From Fasciola hepatica (Eukaryota; Platyhelminthes; Trematoda; Plagiorchiida; Fasciolidae): DNA of 64,000 nucleotides. The notes under the pieces were generated by a model that was not told the origin of the DNA, ran no database searches, and worked only from the letters and a program-made list of their open reading frames with translations. Below, in pieces: positions 10,701-23,204 of this stretch (its first letter is position 1; every line of letters starts with the position of its first letter). A program made the position numbers and the translations under genes. The stretch is from positions 7,564,001-7,628,000 of the forward strand of contig CANUEZ040000183.1 in NCBI GenBank assembly GCA_948099385.1. The letters are read 5' to 3'.

Positions 10701-11140
10701 AAGACACAATCTTCAGGGCGACCATAGTATTGTGACCAAGTAACGGCTTCTTTTCGGTGTCACAAATGTACACTGCAACAGGCCGAGGTTGTGAATTTTC
10801 TTCACCCTCGACCATTATAAAACCTTTCATTCCTATAGCAGAGTTTAAATAACTGTCAAATTTATATATGGTCGGGTGAACAGGTAAATGTTTTAAGCGA
10901 CGTTCGTAGAATGAACAAGGTATGATAATCACAGGCGAAGCAGAATCAAGCTCCATTAGCAGAGGTACTTTACCATTTGAGAATAAAAACTGAACAGTAT
11001 GAATATCAGAACATGGTAATCGTGGTTCTGTAACAGGTGATTAGTGTGTACAACACAAGTTATTTTCAAAATGCAGAGAATAAATAAGTTCGGTCATAGG
11101 TGGATCCTCCATATCGACCACAGTTTCACTATCTAACACG
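10700..11140 (-). pseudogene. pol: G2 aspartic protease
   Basis: The minus-strand frame starting at 10956 reads MELDSASPVIIIP, the active-site loop with Asp-Ser-Ala as in G1, and later KKPLLGHNTMV, the conserved LLG block. Sequence between the zinc knuckle and the protease (11140-10960) contains a stop. The Met at 10956 is probably internal, since the homologous G1 frame starts well upstream. Confidence 0.82.
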
Positions 11141-11144
11141 TTTA

Positions 11145-11910
11145 CTAACCTTGTACGGCCGACTTTGGCGAAAGGTCTAATTTTAGAGCATGTGCGACAT
11201 TTAGTCTCTTCAGCAGGGTATTCAAAACTGTTCGCTCGATGGGTTCCTGAGCCACAACGAAACCATTTGCCGGTGGCTTGGAAACGTGGTGATGGTTTAA
11301 CTTTTTGGATGCTCGAAACAGACGGTGATGATTTTGGAAATAAATCGCACTATGAACAGATCTGCTGCTTGTTTTGTGCCAGTTCACACGCTTTATCTCA
11401 CGATAATTTTAATGCATCTTCTGTTAAAAGACATTCTCGGATTTTATCGCTTTTCACGCCAGCAATAGATTGTTGAATGAGCACAGTATCCTCGAATTTC
11501 TTGGTAGGCATGCGAGAATAATCGCAGTAACGAACTCCTTGAATAAGGCACGAGGTGAAACCTTCTAAAGGCTACCCACTTCCTTGAGAAATCCTCGAAA
11601 AATTGAACCTCGATACATAAACGTTTGACGTGGCACGCAAAATTTCATCAAATATTTGAAATGCTTCATCCAAAGTATAGAATGAATATCAAATTGCCGT
11701 TAGCCATCTGCACCCAGATAATTCCGTAAGGGCTTCAGTTTAGCTGAATCGTCCAGAATCAAGCTTGGGTTGAGCAATTTGAGTAGATTCAAGTAAACCA
11801 AAGATGTAGTTTTCCAGGAAATCTACGAACCTGGAGTAGGGAACACTGCAGCTCCTATCCAGAACATCGTATTGTGTATTAACTGATGCAAACATTGCGT
11901 GCGACACCAA
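11145..11910 (-). pseudogene. gag: G2 gag with zinc knuckle
   Basis: A knuckle-like WFRCGSGTHRAN then CRTCSKI lies near 11290-11170 and matches the CFRCGSFQHKA knuckle of G1. To its right, KLKPLRNYLGADG near 11740 matches KLKSLRHLLGNEV of the G1 capsid. The frame is broken repeatedly between these. The 5' end of gag runs close to the 5' LTR; a minus-strand frame at 11985-11740 begins inside the LTR and is unlikely to reflect the true start. Confidence 0.7.
11893..11910 (-). other. G2 primer-binding site (candidate)
   Basis: Directly after the 5' LTR on the minus strand the sequence is TTGGTGTCGCACGCAATG. The TGG two bases in would pair with the CCA end of a tRNA whose 3' end is TGCGACACCA-like. 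The tRNA is not identified. Confidence 0.6.
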
Positions 11911-12153
11911 TGTTGTATTGTAGATCAGAACACGGAGCTCTCGTAGCGCATGTAAACAAGCATGTATGTAATCTGCACCAGACATTGACTACGCGAGCAT
12001 TATGGACAAACCAACCAATCAATTTACAGTGACCTTGTGAGTGGACATGAGCAACCAATCATAGCATCATATGTAAGTACAACGGAATATAGTCAGATAG
12101 ATCACGCGGAACGCTCGATCGAGCGCATGCATGCACTCAATTCACATACCACA
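11911..12153 (-). repeat. G2 5' LTR
   Basis: A 243-bp direct repeat of 7400-7622 with a roughly 20-bp extra segment (AGCATCATATGTAAGTACAA region). It starts TGTTGT on the plus strand and ends about TACCACA at 12153. Read on the minus strand, it should hold the element's promoter. Confidence 0.85.
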
Positions 12154-13297
12154 GAGGCACCACGCAGCCTTTGACGGACCTTTAGTTAACCGATAAGACG
12201 TCAGTGTGTGCCGGAGTGTGCGTGCTACTCATCGAACAGTAAGTTGTTGATCGGTTAAAAGTCAGCTGTGGTCAATCATGGAGCAATAATTGATTTGAAT
12301 ACGTCCTGCAGACCTAATGCAGTCAGATGAAAAAAGGCAATACAAACCACACGATGACTTCCTGATTGGATCACTCCTGCCTTCCTATGAATTGGCTACG
12401 AAGATGGAAGTAAGCAGTTCTGTTTTACATGGTTGTTTTTTTATCTCCAAAAGAGTGGTTTCCAATAAACGACCTATTTACCAGGCACGTCTTCTGGATC
12501 CTAACACTCGTTCTGATTGACTCATAGTCCAAGTGGCTGAAGGTGATATTGACAAGTACATCACCTACTTCTTTGGTAATTCTGGTATTGCCGAATCGCT
12601 TCGGTGGATAGGGAATTCCGGAAGTACTGGTAGCTGATAATGGTTTGCAATTTTGCGCAGCGGGGCTGAAAGGCTGGCTCGACAAATTCCGAATTCGACA
12701 TCTGAGTACAGCACCAAGCCATATGTGCTCAGCTGATGCAGCAGAACTCTGGGTGCGCCCCGTGAAATGCGGACTAGCATAAGCAAAGCAGAGCACGTTG
12801 CCCCACTTGGAGGCTTTCCTCGACTGTTTCGTGCTGCAATGCTGGAACATCGTACACGTAAACACGAGGTGGATTCAGCCGTTCTATTGAAGTCAAGAAG
12901 ATTGTGGTCATTGCTGATGTCTCTTGATTCCAGCGACGTGACATACTTCCGTGGCAACCAACTTCGACCGACTGGCGGAATCATCACCAGACAGCTTGGC
13001 CAATCCATGGTCGAGATCACATCCGAATGGCGCATCACTGAATCGGACCACCTCAGCCGGATTCACTTCAGATTATCGACCCAGGATCCGAACGACAATA
13101 ACGTTCAAGTAGACTATCAGCCTGTTCCGCTAGCGGAGATGAATTACGAAGATGCCCAGCTGCATCCACCATTCCCGGTAGAAAGATCAGCAAGACTGAA
13201 GAGTCATATTGAGGAGGAGCTCTTGAGGGAGGAAGGTTGTAGTGATTCAGGAGGCGTCACACGTGACGCGGTCAAATACGGCTTCGTGGCTACGTAA
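12154..13297 (+). pseudogene. pol: Gypsy G4 integrase catalytic core and C-terminus (right of nested G2)
   Basis: The core is decayed from 12154. Near 12620-12700 it reads PEVLVADNGLQFCA, the second catalytic Asp block, then HLSTAPSH. The SNG-AE block that should hold the catalytic Glu reads CSADAAELW. After a stop and frame change the frame 12767-13297 carries the C-terminal domain: DSSDVTYFRGNQLRPT, GGIITRQLG and a HLSRIHFRLS block, then an acidic/proline tail. It matches G7 at 47.1-47.6 kb. Together with 7085-7399 it forms one integrase interrupted by G2. Confidence 0.82.
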
Positions 13298-14267
13298 GCT
13301 GAGATTCAACTAGTCAGAATCTCGAAAGACAAGTACAACAAAGTCCCGTTGTGATTTTCCAAGTTGTAATTTGCCAATCGTTTCCTTTCAAGCAACATTT
13401 ATACAAATCAACTCTGCAGCAGAGTTACCGTGCAGTTCTACAGCCTTGGCCTTCTTGCTTTTTCGTTTTGCGTAACTCCGGGTTAGAATAATTTCAATAC
13501 TTTCTAATAGTCCTAGTATTGTGAATCGTACAACGAGTTATGAACAGTTTCGTACTTTAGAATGGAGTACTGCGTTCTACCTGTAATACGTAAACATTTC
13601 ATTGTTCGCCGTATATGACTCCAAGTACTTTATCGTTAAGATAATGTGCATAGAAAAAGATAGCTAATATTTATAATCTTTATACATGGGTCAGTTCGAT
13701 GGAAATAATAATTTTGATTGTTTCTAAATCGGTCACTTATGTGTGATCAGCTGTCGGAGGATAATAATTGGCTTGAGTTGATTTCGGATTTTTCGGTCTT
13801 GAAAGGGTTTTGTTCAGTTTTTTCCCCGAACGAAACCTGTTCCCTTTTAGATAAATCACCGGTTGTCAAACGGTCATCATTGTGGAATTCGAACCTCGAC
13901 GATCCGGGTGCGATTCGTGTCACTTTTGACCATTTTCCCATTTGGCTGTTTTTGATTGACTTCAACCCACTTCAAGAAATATTACACATCTTTGTATAAC
14001 AAAAAATGGAATGGAGGAATATTTACTTTTTGTTTATTTTGGGCTTGAATCTACCCGGTCAACCGTATGTGCTAGAATAACTCTTGCCCGAAACTGTGCT
14101 CACGGAGAAGTTTCAAGACGAGAATTTCGAGTAACTACTAGTTCATAAATGAAGCAATTCATGGTGGACAAAATAGTGATAAATCTCAAGATGATCTTGT
14201 CTTGTCTGGACGGTCATTGGTCGAATCCTGAAAAAGAATTTATAGGGCATCAAAAAAAATTTCAGGT
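13298..14267. other. No recognised feature
   Basis: Only short unassigned frames, including 93 codons on the plus strand (13718-13999) with an overlapping antisense frame. There are no repeats shared with the rest of the window. Confidence 0.5.
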
Positions 14268-14660
14268 AGAGTAGCCAAGCTGATGCGAATGATAGAGATG
14301 CATTCAAGCAAATCAATGAACACGCGCTATTTGGTGTCCCATATGTTGCGTACGTGTATATCATGCAAGCTCGACAAATGCCAATTCGGAATTGCTTACA
14401 TTTATTGATAATAATGACAAGTCCACTAGTCAAAGCATCCAAGTATTATTGGAATGGTCTAACGATTTACGTTCGCATATACCATGAACTAACCATTTCA
14501 GCAAGCCACAAATCCACCAGTTGAGGAAGTCTATTTGTGGGCAACGGAAGTCTACTCATCTGAAGAGCCTCATGGATCATATCTGAATTTTAATTCAGTG
14601 ATTTACCCTCACACTGCTAATCCAATCCTACCCTCATTCTTCAGGTTTTCTGTGAACTAA
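14268..14660 (+). CDS. Possible host exon pair (speculative)
   Basis: Two plus-strand segments read like ordinary protein: one includes SELLTFIDNNDKSTSQSIQ (about 14368-14444), the other begins QATNPPVEEVYLWATEVYSS at 14502. The second follows an acceptor with a branchpoint-like AACTAAC (AACTAACCATTTCAG). A donor CAA|GTATTA at about 14445 would give a 57-nt intron and keep the frame. The second segment ends at TAA 14658-14660. I cannot name the product. Other frames are also open here, so this may be chance. Confidence 0.22.
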
Positions 14661-16830
14661 TCAATGTTTGCATAGGAAAAATCTCCTCATTTCTTGTGCC
14701 CACAACGATCAAATTGATGAGCCGTGAGATAGAAAAGGGCGTGCGAAAAACGTACAAACAAAAGAATTTTTACGAACGAGAAACGAACCATTTTAGGCGT
14801 TTTCATATATCTGTTTTTGTCTCCGGTTTTAAACTGCACACGTATCTTCGATCGCGGTAAGTTGTTGTGGCATGTGGGCTTATCCGGAACAAGTGATGTG
14901 CACTACAATAGCTCGGAAACGAAGTACACCCAAAAGTGAGGACTGATTATGCATATGTTTGTTTTAAAAACTACATATGCTTTTACGTACGAGGTATTTC
15001 ATAGCAATCTCTGTCAGCAGTTCACTGGCCCATCACAGAGCCATCCGGTTGTATCAGGATGATATTGATGATTCTTTTTCTTTTATCCACTTTCTTTTTA
15101 TAATATAATAATGGCACGATGTTTCAGGAGAGGGCAGTATCCAATTAAAAGCTCCCAGCCGGGGATAATGACCAACAGCGGAGGTGACAGTATTCGGACC
15201 CAGGGTAGAAGGGTCCAACTTTTATCATGATGGTCGTTCGACCATCTTCGGTCTGATCACTAGTGTGGTGAGGCATGCATACTACTTACTGAAAAGGTAA
15301 GTGGCTAGTTGTTCATGGGACGAGTATGGCTAATTATTGCTTGACAATGAACGCGAATACGTCAGGCGAACCGAACGCAATATGGTGGAGCAAGGCATGC
15401 GAACCATATGAAAACGATTATCTTCGATTGGGCTGGACAGCTGTTTTACAAATAAGCATTGCTGTTGTTTGATTGAAGTTGTTCATGTCCGAACGAGTGA
15501 TTACCACTTAATCCATCCATTTACCAGGCATGTCTTGTGAATTGAAACACTGTGTTTTCACAACGGCTGGTCAGTCGATTCTGCTGTTTGATGGGCACAA
15601 AGCTAAAGCATACCGCACGTACTGAAGTGTTCGAATCCGCACACGTATTTGTGGCCACGTATTCTAGATTTTGCTTGTCGTAGTAGTGATCAACATTTCA
15701 CAAATATTTGCCATGCGTACAATGGCATTAACTTCTTTGCTCAGCATCGGAACCTCGATGGACCCTGTCAGAACTTTCCCTCCCCTATTATGAATTACCG
15801 GCCTTTGAGTGGACTGAACCACGAATTAAGCCTACATGTTGCAAAATTCGGTCCCTTTGACGAATAGCGAAGGGCTCGCTGTTTACATCGCTGATGCACC
15901 CTGGAAACACTGAAAACGTTTACTCTAGCTGGTCACGCGTTGGGTACTGTGGTGTGGCTGAATCGATCACATGATTCCGCGAGGCTTATCCGAGCAGTGT
16001 GACCATCCGCTCATTCGTCCTACACTTACGCATCTGATACCTGTTTTTACCACGATCTGCGCTGTCCTATTCCACCAATCACACACATTACGTCATGCCA
16101 GACAGATATGGATTGGCAACTCACGTTTGCCTGGACATTCTTGTTCTGGTGCCGTTGCTCGTGCTTGCCGTTCGTTGATTCTGAAAACGTTTCTCGCACA
16201 TGTGCGCTGTTGTTCTATCTACCGAATTTGGGACGATGACAAGTACGGCGAAAAATTTATGTTCTCCAGAGATCATAGCCGTGTACGACAGTTCACGGAC
16301 ACACCACCGGACCGAGTTGGTTGGGAAATATGAACTGTACCAATACACACAAGATCAAACATTAGGAAGTCGACAAAATGAGTGACATACCACGCTCGAG
16401 GTGAGTCAGAATATAAATGCTCGCATCGCTTCCTCGAAATGACGCACCAAGTGAAGGAGGGACAACAAACAAGTGATTGACTAATAAAAATTGAGTACAC
16501 TAAGCAAAACACTCGGCTCATGAGTATTCCCTCTGATCAGTATGATATACCTATCGTTTGAAATAAAAAATAATAACCGTTTAGTTGGTTGGAGGTGGTG
16601 AAGTGATCATTACATTGGATTCATGACCTTTGGGTGCATGGTTCTAGTTATGTGATCAGTGATTTAATTCCCCTTTTGATTATCATTGATCGACCTCATC
16701 CGCCACTGCTTTAAGGTAAAAGGAAGTAAGTCTTAGAAAACAAACATCGTTCGTCCATAGTTATTTCCGTGTGCATCTGTCACAGCCACTGTGAGCCCCG
16801 AGCGCACTCAGACTCGTCTAGCTAACAAAA
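14661..16830. other. No recognised feature
   Basis: Short unassigned frames only (for example 15649-15867 and 15971-16333 on the plus strand). No retroelement motif was recognised on either strand. Confidence 0.5.
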
Positions 16831-16947
16831 ACGAAATTCCCAAAGATGTTCATGTCTAACACCCGCACAACAAGCTATCGCGTTTACCCCCATACCTCGT
16901 TCCCTCGCATCGACAGCAAGTTTACATGCACTAACAAACGCGTTCGC

Positions 16948-16960
<13 letters not shown>

Positions 16961-16982
<22 letters not shown>

Positions 16983-16985
16983 CAC
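16961..16985. repeat. (CA)n microsatellite
   Basis: Uninterrupted CA dinucleotides, preceded by CATA tetramers and set in a region rich in CACACG and GCATGC motifs (16830-17060). Confidence 0.9.
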
Positions 16986-17643
16986 TCAGACACGCATGCA
17001 CGCAAGCGTACACACGCGAATACACGCATGCGTTCAGCCTGAACAAAATCAACTGAAAAGCGGACACGGACTAGACACGAGTGATTGAGTTCACTGAGCA
17101 ACTTTCGGGCTAACCAGTGAGGAGCTAACAGGAGCTCACGATGATGGCTCTCAGATTCGGCAAGCTGGACGAATCTCGTGGGAAATAAATTTTTTTCCCA
17201 ACCGAAGTGGAACTTATCTCTCAACTTTCTACACCCAATCAGTTCTTCTTTTGGTGGGCGGCGGTGGCGGTGGTTTAATTCACTCCTTTAAAGTAGCAGT
17301 CAAGAGTCATAAGATTGTGCAATCACCAGTAATGGGTAACATGATTCGTTGAACTTCTCGTTGCGGCTGCGGCCGCGCCTTTGATTTTACGTCGCAGTTA
17401 CAAGCTATACGGCAGATTCTGTTCTGATCACTGATATTTTAGGTTACCCAACACACTCACCCATCATTGCCTGTGTACTTCCACGCCCAGTCGATAGCAT
17501 AACGCATTTCTGACCCATTTCAATGTAGATAACGCCTGTAACGCCTGACTACGAACTGGAGTACGTCCACATGCCTCATCAGATCATACGACTGTTTTTG
17601 AAACTGATATGTGTTTTAGGTTGCGGAATAAGCCCATCATAGT

Positions 17644-17733
17644 ACTCAGAACACGAGTTGTAGGCGAACATATGTTTTCGGTGATTTCATTCTCAAGCCA
17701 TTGCAATCACATTTATATGAAAACGAATAATTA
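17644..17733 (+). repeat. Left arm of inverted repeat around PLE-A
   Basis: 90 bp from ACTCAGAACACGAGTTG to GAATAATTA. It matches the reverse complement of 18151-18240 at 87 of 90 positions. It holds the GTTTTCGGTGATTTCATTCT core that also occurs in the PLE-B inverted repeat. Confidence 0.92.
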
Positions 17734-17837
17734 AGAAGAGTTGGTAAAAGTCTCACTAAGTCAGTGTGGAGAATTAAGGATGAGGAAGGATGGAAACCCG
17801 TGTGAGTGACCAGATTATGTAACCGGTGCTAATTAGC

Positions 17838-18140
17838 TTACGTCACCGCTGCGCCCGGCTGTGTAACACAGTTGAGTGTTGGCCATGGGAGTTGTACTGC
17901 TTGGACTAATTTTCGCTGCGCGCAAAGCTCAGGCTTCAAGAGGCGGATGATAACTGCCTCGGCAGTTGCTAGTATTCGGAGCCTAATTGCTCTTGACACG
18001 TGTTGTGGAACCGGTAGACGACTTTGAAGGCGGACTGGATGTCGATTGAATGCCCAGTTTCTAACAAGTGCGAGACGATTGAACTTGTTACTACTCTATT
18101 GCCTCCGTGTCTAAGCCATCGTGGGTGATGCTCCTTGATA
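17838..18140 (-). pseudogene. Penelope-like element A: GIY-YIG domain C-terminal part
   Basis: From 18140 leftwards the translation reads KEHHPRWLRHGGNRVVTSSI, then SHLLETGHSIDIQSAFKVVY, a frameshift near 18005, then TAEAVIIRLLKPELCA and LVQAVQLPWP, ending at a stop at 17838-17840. It aligns block by block with PLE-B (KEHKPAWL, AHLDETGHQVDNEAFKIIY, AAEAVATRLLNPSLC, LQLPWP). This is the distal half of the GIY-YIG endonuclease that follows RT in Penelope-like retroelements. The N-terminal part and RT are absent. The fragment sits between two 90-bp inverted repeat arms. Confidence 0.8.
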
Positions 18141-18157
18141 ATAATAATAATAATAAT
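18136..18157. repeat. Short (ATA)n tract at PLE-A
   Basis: About seven ATA units separate the PLE-A coding fragment from the right arm of the inverted repeat. Confidence 0.85.
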
Positions 18158-18240
18158 TCGTTTTCATATAAATGTGATTGTAATGGCTTGAGAATGAAAT
18201 CACCGAAAACATATGTTCGCCTACAAATCGTGTTCTGAGT
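18151..18240 (-). repeat. Right arm of inverted repeat around PLE-A
   Basis: Reverse complement of 17644-17733 with three mismatches. The inverted unit spans 17644-18240 with a 417-bp core. Its minus-strand translation includes TYVFGDFILKPL, comparable to KLVFGDFVLWLR upstream of the PLE-B domain. Confidence 0.92.
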
Positions 18241-19957
<1,717 letters not shown>

Positions 19958-20053
19958 TGTCAAAAGCCAGTTCTTCAAGACAAACAATCAGAATATTGCT
20001 GCAGCAAGTAACAAAGAAACCTCAGTGGTTGCTGATTCTTCGGTGATTTATAA
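19958..20053 (-). repeat. Candidate G3 3' terminal repeat
   Basis: TGTCAAAAGCCAGTTCTTCA and about 75 further bases match 24015-24110 in the same orientation (by eye about 70-75%). It starts with TG as LTRs do. Similarity beyond about 96 bp is not evident, so the full LTR extent is unknown. Confidence 0.5.
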
Positions 20054-20218
20054 AGCCTTTCGCACCAAGTAGAGTTCCGATTTAGAATGTGCCGAACAAA
20101 ATTTCCCTCACGAACAATCAGGAAAAGCTATTTATGTGGTAAAATAAGGGAATATTCAATACATTCTTCTGGTTTTGAAAAGATTCTAATTGAATATGGG
20201 CTAGTAACTTTGCCCATT

Positions 20219-21260
20219 TCAAGTTCTAGACGGTGAATGTTCCTCTCCGATTGGTGATTGTTTACTGCTATATGTCTCATTCACTTTCTCATTCCTTTCG
20301 GTTTCATCCTCTTCACCTTCGTTGTCCCCTTCATTATCTATGTCTTCTTCATAATCACCTTGGTCTGATTGTCTTAGATACACCCCATTGTTTCTTATTG
20401 GACGACCTCCAGAGCGTGATATTATCCGTTCTTTCAGCCAGGATTTTTCTTTCGGTTCTGTTGGTTGAATCCAGCCCGCCACCTGGCTTGAGCGAATGCA
20501 GTAGTTTTCTGCCGCCGTCGTGAATTTGCTTTTGACCCGCAATACGCCTTTTTCAGTATCAGTTTGATTACTGAAGGTGATACGACATCTGGGTCCAGTA
20601 ACCCAGTAAAAACGGGTGAGGTTGTCTGCGTCCGTCTTTCGAATAGACGTTTCGTTTTGCTTGTTCCCACCGCTGAAGAAGACATATCTTGAAGCTCAAG
20701 CAGAGCGACAAACGGAACACTGTCCTCGGGTTTGCTCTTCTTGGGTATCTTGTTCGCCTGTTTGACAGCGCTCTTTGCTTTATCGTTGGAGTGACTGTGG
20801 AAAGGACCGATGATGTGATGGCTGAAATGCGATATCCTTGAGAATTGACGGAATTCCGTGTTGGAAATTGACGATCTTCATCATAAATCACTCGAATCGG
20901 GATTTCATGTCGAGCAAGGATGGCTCGCAATTTGTTCTTCAAGATTTCTGCGGTTGTTTCTGTTCTCAGAAGGTCGACTTCGAAGAAATCACTGTAATAA
21001 TCAACGGTCACTGGGTAATTGTCCCTCCAATGGTCAATAATATCCAGCGCCAAAATTTTCCAAGGCCGGTCAAGTATTGGGCACATCTTCATCAGTTCTC
21101 TCGTTTGTCGTTGATCAAATTGTCTGCATGGAGTGCAATTTGGTACCATCTGACAATCTGTTCTGTCATATCTGGCCAGTATTATGTTCCTCTGGCTCGG
21201 TTCATACATTCATTGATACCTGTGTGTCAACGGTGTAACCGGCACAGAGCATCTTTTCAA
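20219..21260 (-). pseudogene. pol: G3 integrase
   Basis: The zinc-binding part ends with CTPCRQFDQRQT near 21130. The core opens with WKILALDIIDHW and DYYSDFFEVDLL. The second catalytic block reads IYDEDRQF, where Asp is retained but the surrounding TDNGPQF is altered. The third block, after a frameshift, reads NDKAKSAVK where NGKAESAVK is usual, so the catalytic Glu is Lys. A LERRTQTTSPVF-like C-terminal segment and a basic GRPIRNNGVYLR tail follow, then an acidic stretch to 20219. It would integrate cDNA; this copy is dead. Confidence 0.85.
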
Positions 21261-21479
21261 AAAGCTTGCGGGATCACCAAACGCTCACTTTAAAAAATCG
21301 ATTTTGAATTAAGGTGATACTTCCGCTGATAGAATTCTTTTATCTTCCGGTCAACCTTGGGTGATAACTTCCTTCAGGGATTGTAGACACGAATCTGCCA
21401 TCGTGGCGTTCTGGATTCGGGATAATTCAGATTCTGGTACTGCCAACGCAGTGTTTACCGTTTCATTTCTACTTTCATC

Positions 21480-21850
21480 TTCCGCACTCAGCAGTGTGGC
21501 TCGTGAGAGTGTCAGCTACGGACGTTTGTTTTCCTTCCTGATAATGTAGTTCGTAGTTATTCCTTTGGAGACGCATTAGCACTGACTGAAGTCTTCTTCG
21601 CGCTCGATATAGCGGCTTATCCGCGATCGTGATCAATGGTTTATACTATGAATATATGCGCGTAAGTCGGTCGAAAGTAAAATTGTTATACCTCTCCAGA
21701 GTGTACACAGTTGGCAGTAGTTCCACTTCGATTTGCGCACACCTTTGTTCATAAAATGTTTAACGTCCTGCTGCGATAATTAAGCGGGCGCTCATCGTTC
21801 AAAACAATGGCTTTTAAACCATGGTGATTACGATCACATTGAATCCATAC
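21480..21850 (-). pseudogene. pol: G3 RNase H
   Basis: Decayed minus-strand frames show QCDRNHHGLKAIVLNDERPL, a SRTL segment, CAQIEVELLPTVYTLERY and YKPLITIADKPL, ending near VADTL. These correspond in order to the gypsy RNase H blocks QCDASQxGLGAVL, YAQIEKELLA, DHKPL and ADTLSR. Sequence from here to RT (21850-22208) is the decayed RT thumb. Confidence 0.75.
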
Positions 21851-22207
21851 AGATAAGGTGTGATCATAATATGCTAGGATTGGGACTTTCACGATAAGCT
21901 GCTTTATGCGATCAAATGGTAGGCGCTGTTCATCTGCCCATATCTACGTTTCTGCCTTATGTGTTAATCAGCGGATGGGTCTCAAAAGTTCCGCTAACTC
22001 TGGTAAGAATCTGCTCTGGTAGTTGATCATTCCTTCAAAACGTTAGACTCCTTTGGCATCGGTTGGCGCAAGCATATCTTCAGTTGCGCTTACCTTTTCT
22101 GGGTCCGGTTTGATACCTTCTCTTGCAAGGATGTGGCTATGGAACTTGACTGATATTTGACAAAATGTCAGCTTGTCCCGCTTCAGTTTAATTCCACCAA
22201 GGATTCA

Positions 22208-23079
22208 TCACTGCAGAAACGAAACGAATCTTCTGTTGTGTTCCTTGATATTTTTTCCAAAAACTAGACTATTATCTGCTACATAGAGTACCTCAGGAAA
22301 GTCGTCCACTGTTTGAAGAATCCTCTTCTGGAATATTTTGCTCGGTACCTTCGGACCGAAAGACGGTCGCTTCCAACGGTAACGCCTATACGTTGTCCCA
22401 AACGTGGTCAAACAACTCAAGGCTTCACGTAACTCTGAATGCCAAAATGCTGAAGGCAGATCGACTTTCGTAAAGCACAGTGTTTGATAACTCAGGTAAA
22501 ATGTCGTCAAAACGGGTAACGAAAAGTATTCTCGCCTGAGCACTTTTTTAACGGTTTGGGATCAATCCATATGCGAGCTCCCCAGATACTTTCGTCACAA
22601 TCAATGTTAGACTCGCCCAGTCTGTCGGTCAATCAACTTTAAACAAGACGTATTTCGAGATAAGGATGTCCAACTCGTGTTCAGATCGTTTTCTAACTGC
22701 GGATGGAATGAGCCACAGGTTCCGAGGACTCAAATACGTGTTATTTTGTCATATCCAGAAACTTTCCCAATTCCTCATCGAAAACAGAGACATATTTTTC
22801 CAAGTAATATTCAACATTATCAAGTATATGGTGAAAGAATGAATCATAGTGGAATGACACCAAATCCAGATTTTTGATGGATTCACATCCGAGGATGGGA
22901 ACATAGCCCTGGTTGACCACAACAAAGGCTATGAGTGATGAATGTTTATCCTTAGGATGTGCGACTTCCAGTTGTGCCTCAACTTTTGAATGAATCATGT
23001 CACCGTTCCACACAACCAATCTCTTCTGTGTTGGTGTCGTTGCAGTACTAGACAGAGCGTTCATACGCATGATGTTCAC
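22208..23079 (-). pseudogene. pol: G3 protease end, linker and reverse transcriptase
   Basis: The frame 23079-22741 carries VPILGCESIKNLDL (protease LLG-type block) and YVSVFDEELGKF, the linker typical of this gypsy group. RT follows at 22543-22208 with FTKVDLPSAFWHSEL, CLTTFGTTYRRYRW, and a catalytic box region VLYVADNSLVFG in which the canonical ADD reads ADN. The PLG-type substrate-loop block reads PSKIFQKRILQ. Several stops separate the linker from RT. Confidence 0.83.
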
Positions 23080-23204
23080 CGATGTTTGACTGAAAATCCA
23101 CCTCTTCTCCGTTCACCAGCATCTCGGAAAAAACGCCCTTTCGCTGTGCCGGCATCTGCACCCCAATCACTCTATCTGCGTTTATCCTCTGTCCACTGTT
23201 TTCC

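Larger units (their letters stand above)
7400..12153 (-). mobile_element. Complete Ty3/gypsy LTR retrotransposon G2
   Basis: A 4754-bp element on the minus strand. LTRs lie at 11911-12153 (5') and 7400-7622 (3'), with TGTTGT at one end and ACAACA at the inner end of the 3' copy. A primer-binding site abuts the 5' LTR and a purine-rich tract abuts the 3' LTR. Inside are gag with a zinc knuckle, a DSA-type protease, RT, RNase H and integrase, in gypsy order. The flanks are GAGGG (7395-7399) and GAGGC (12154-12158), an imperfect 5-bp target duplication. Many frameshifts and stops, roughly 10% divergence between alignable LTR parts, and loss of catalytic residues in RT and integrase show an old inactive copy. 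Confidence 0.93.

Noticed and set aside
17520..17600. CTGATGAG on the minus strand, considered as a hammerhead ribozyme core near PLE-A
   Set aside because: No GAAA box at the required spacing and no supporting stems; a covariance search would be needed to find ribozymes here.
20233..20523. 96-codon plus-strand frame
   Set aside because: Lies antisense to the G3 integrase tail and shows no independent signal.
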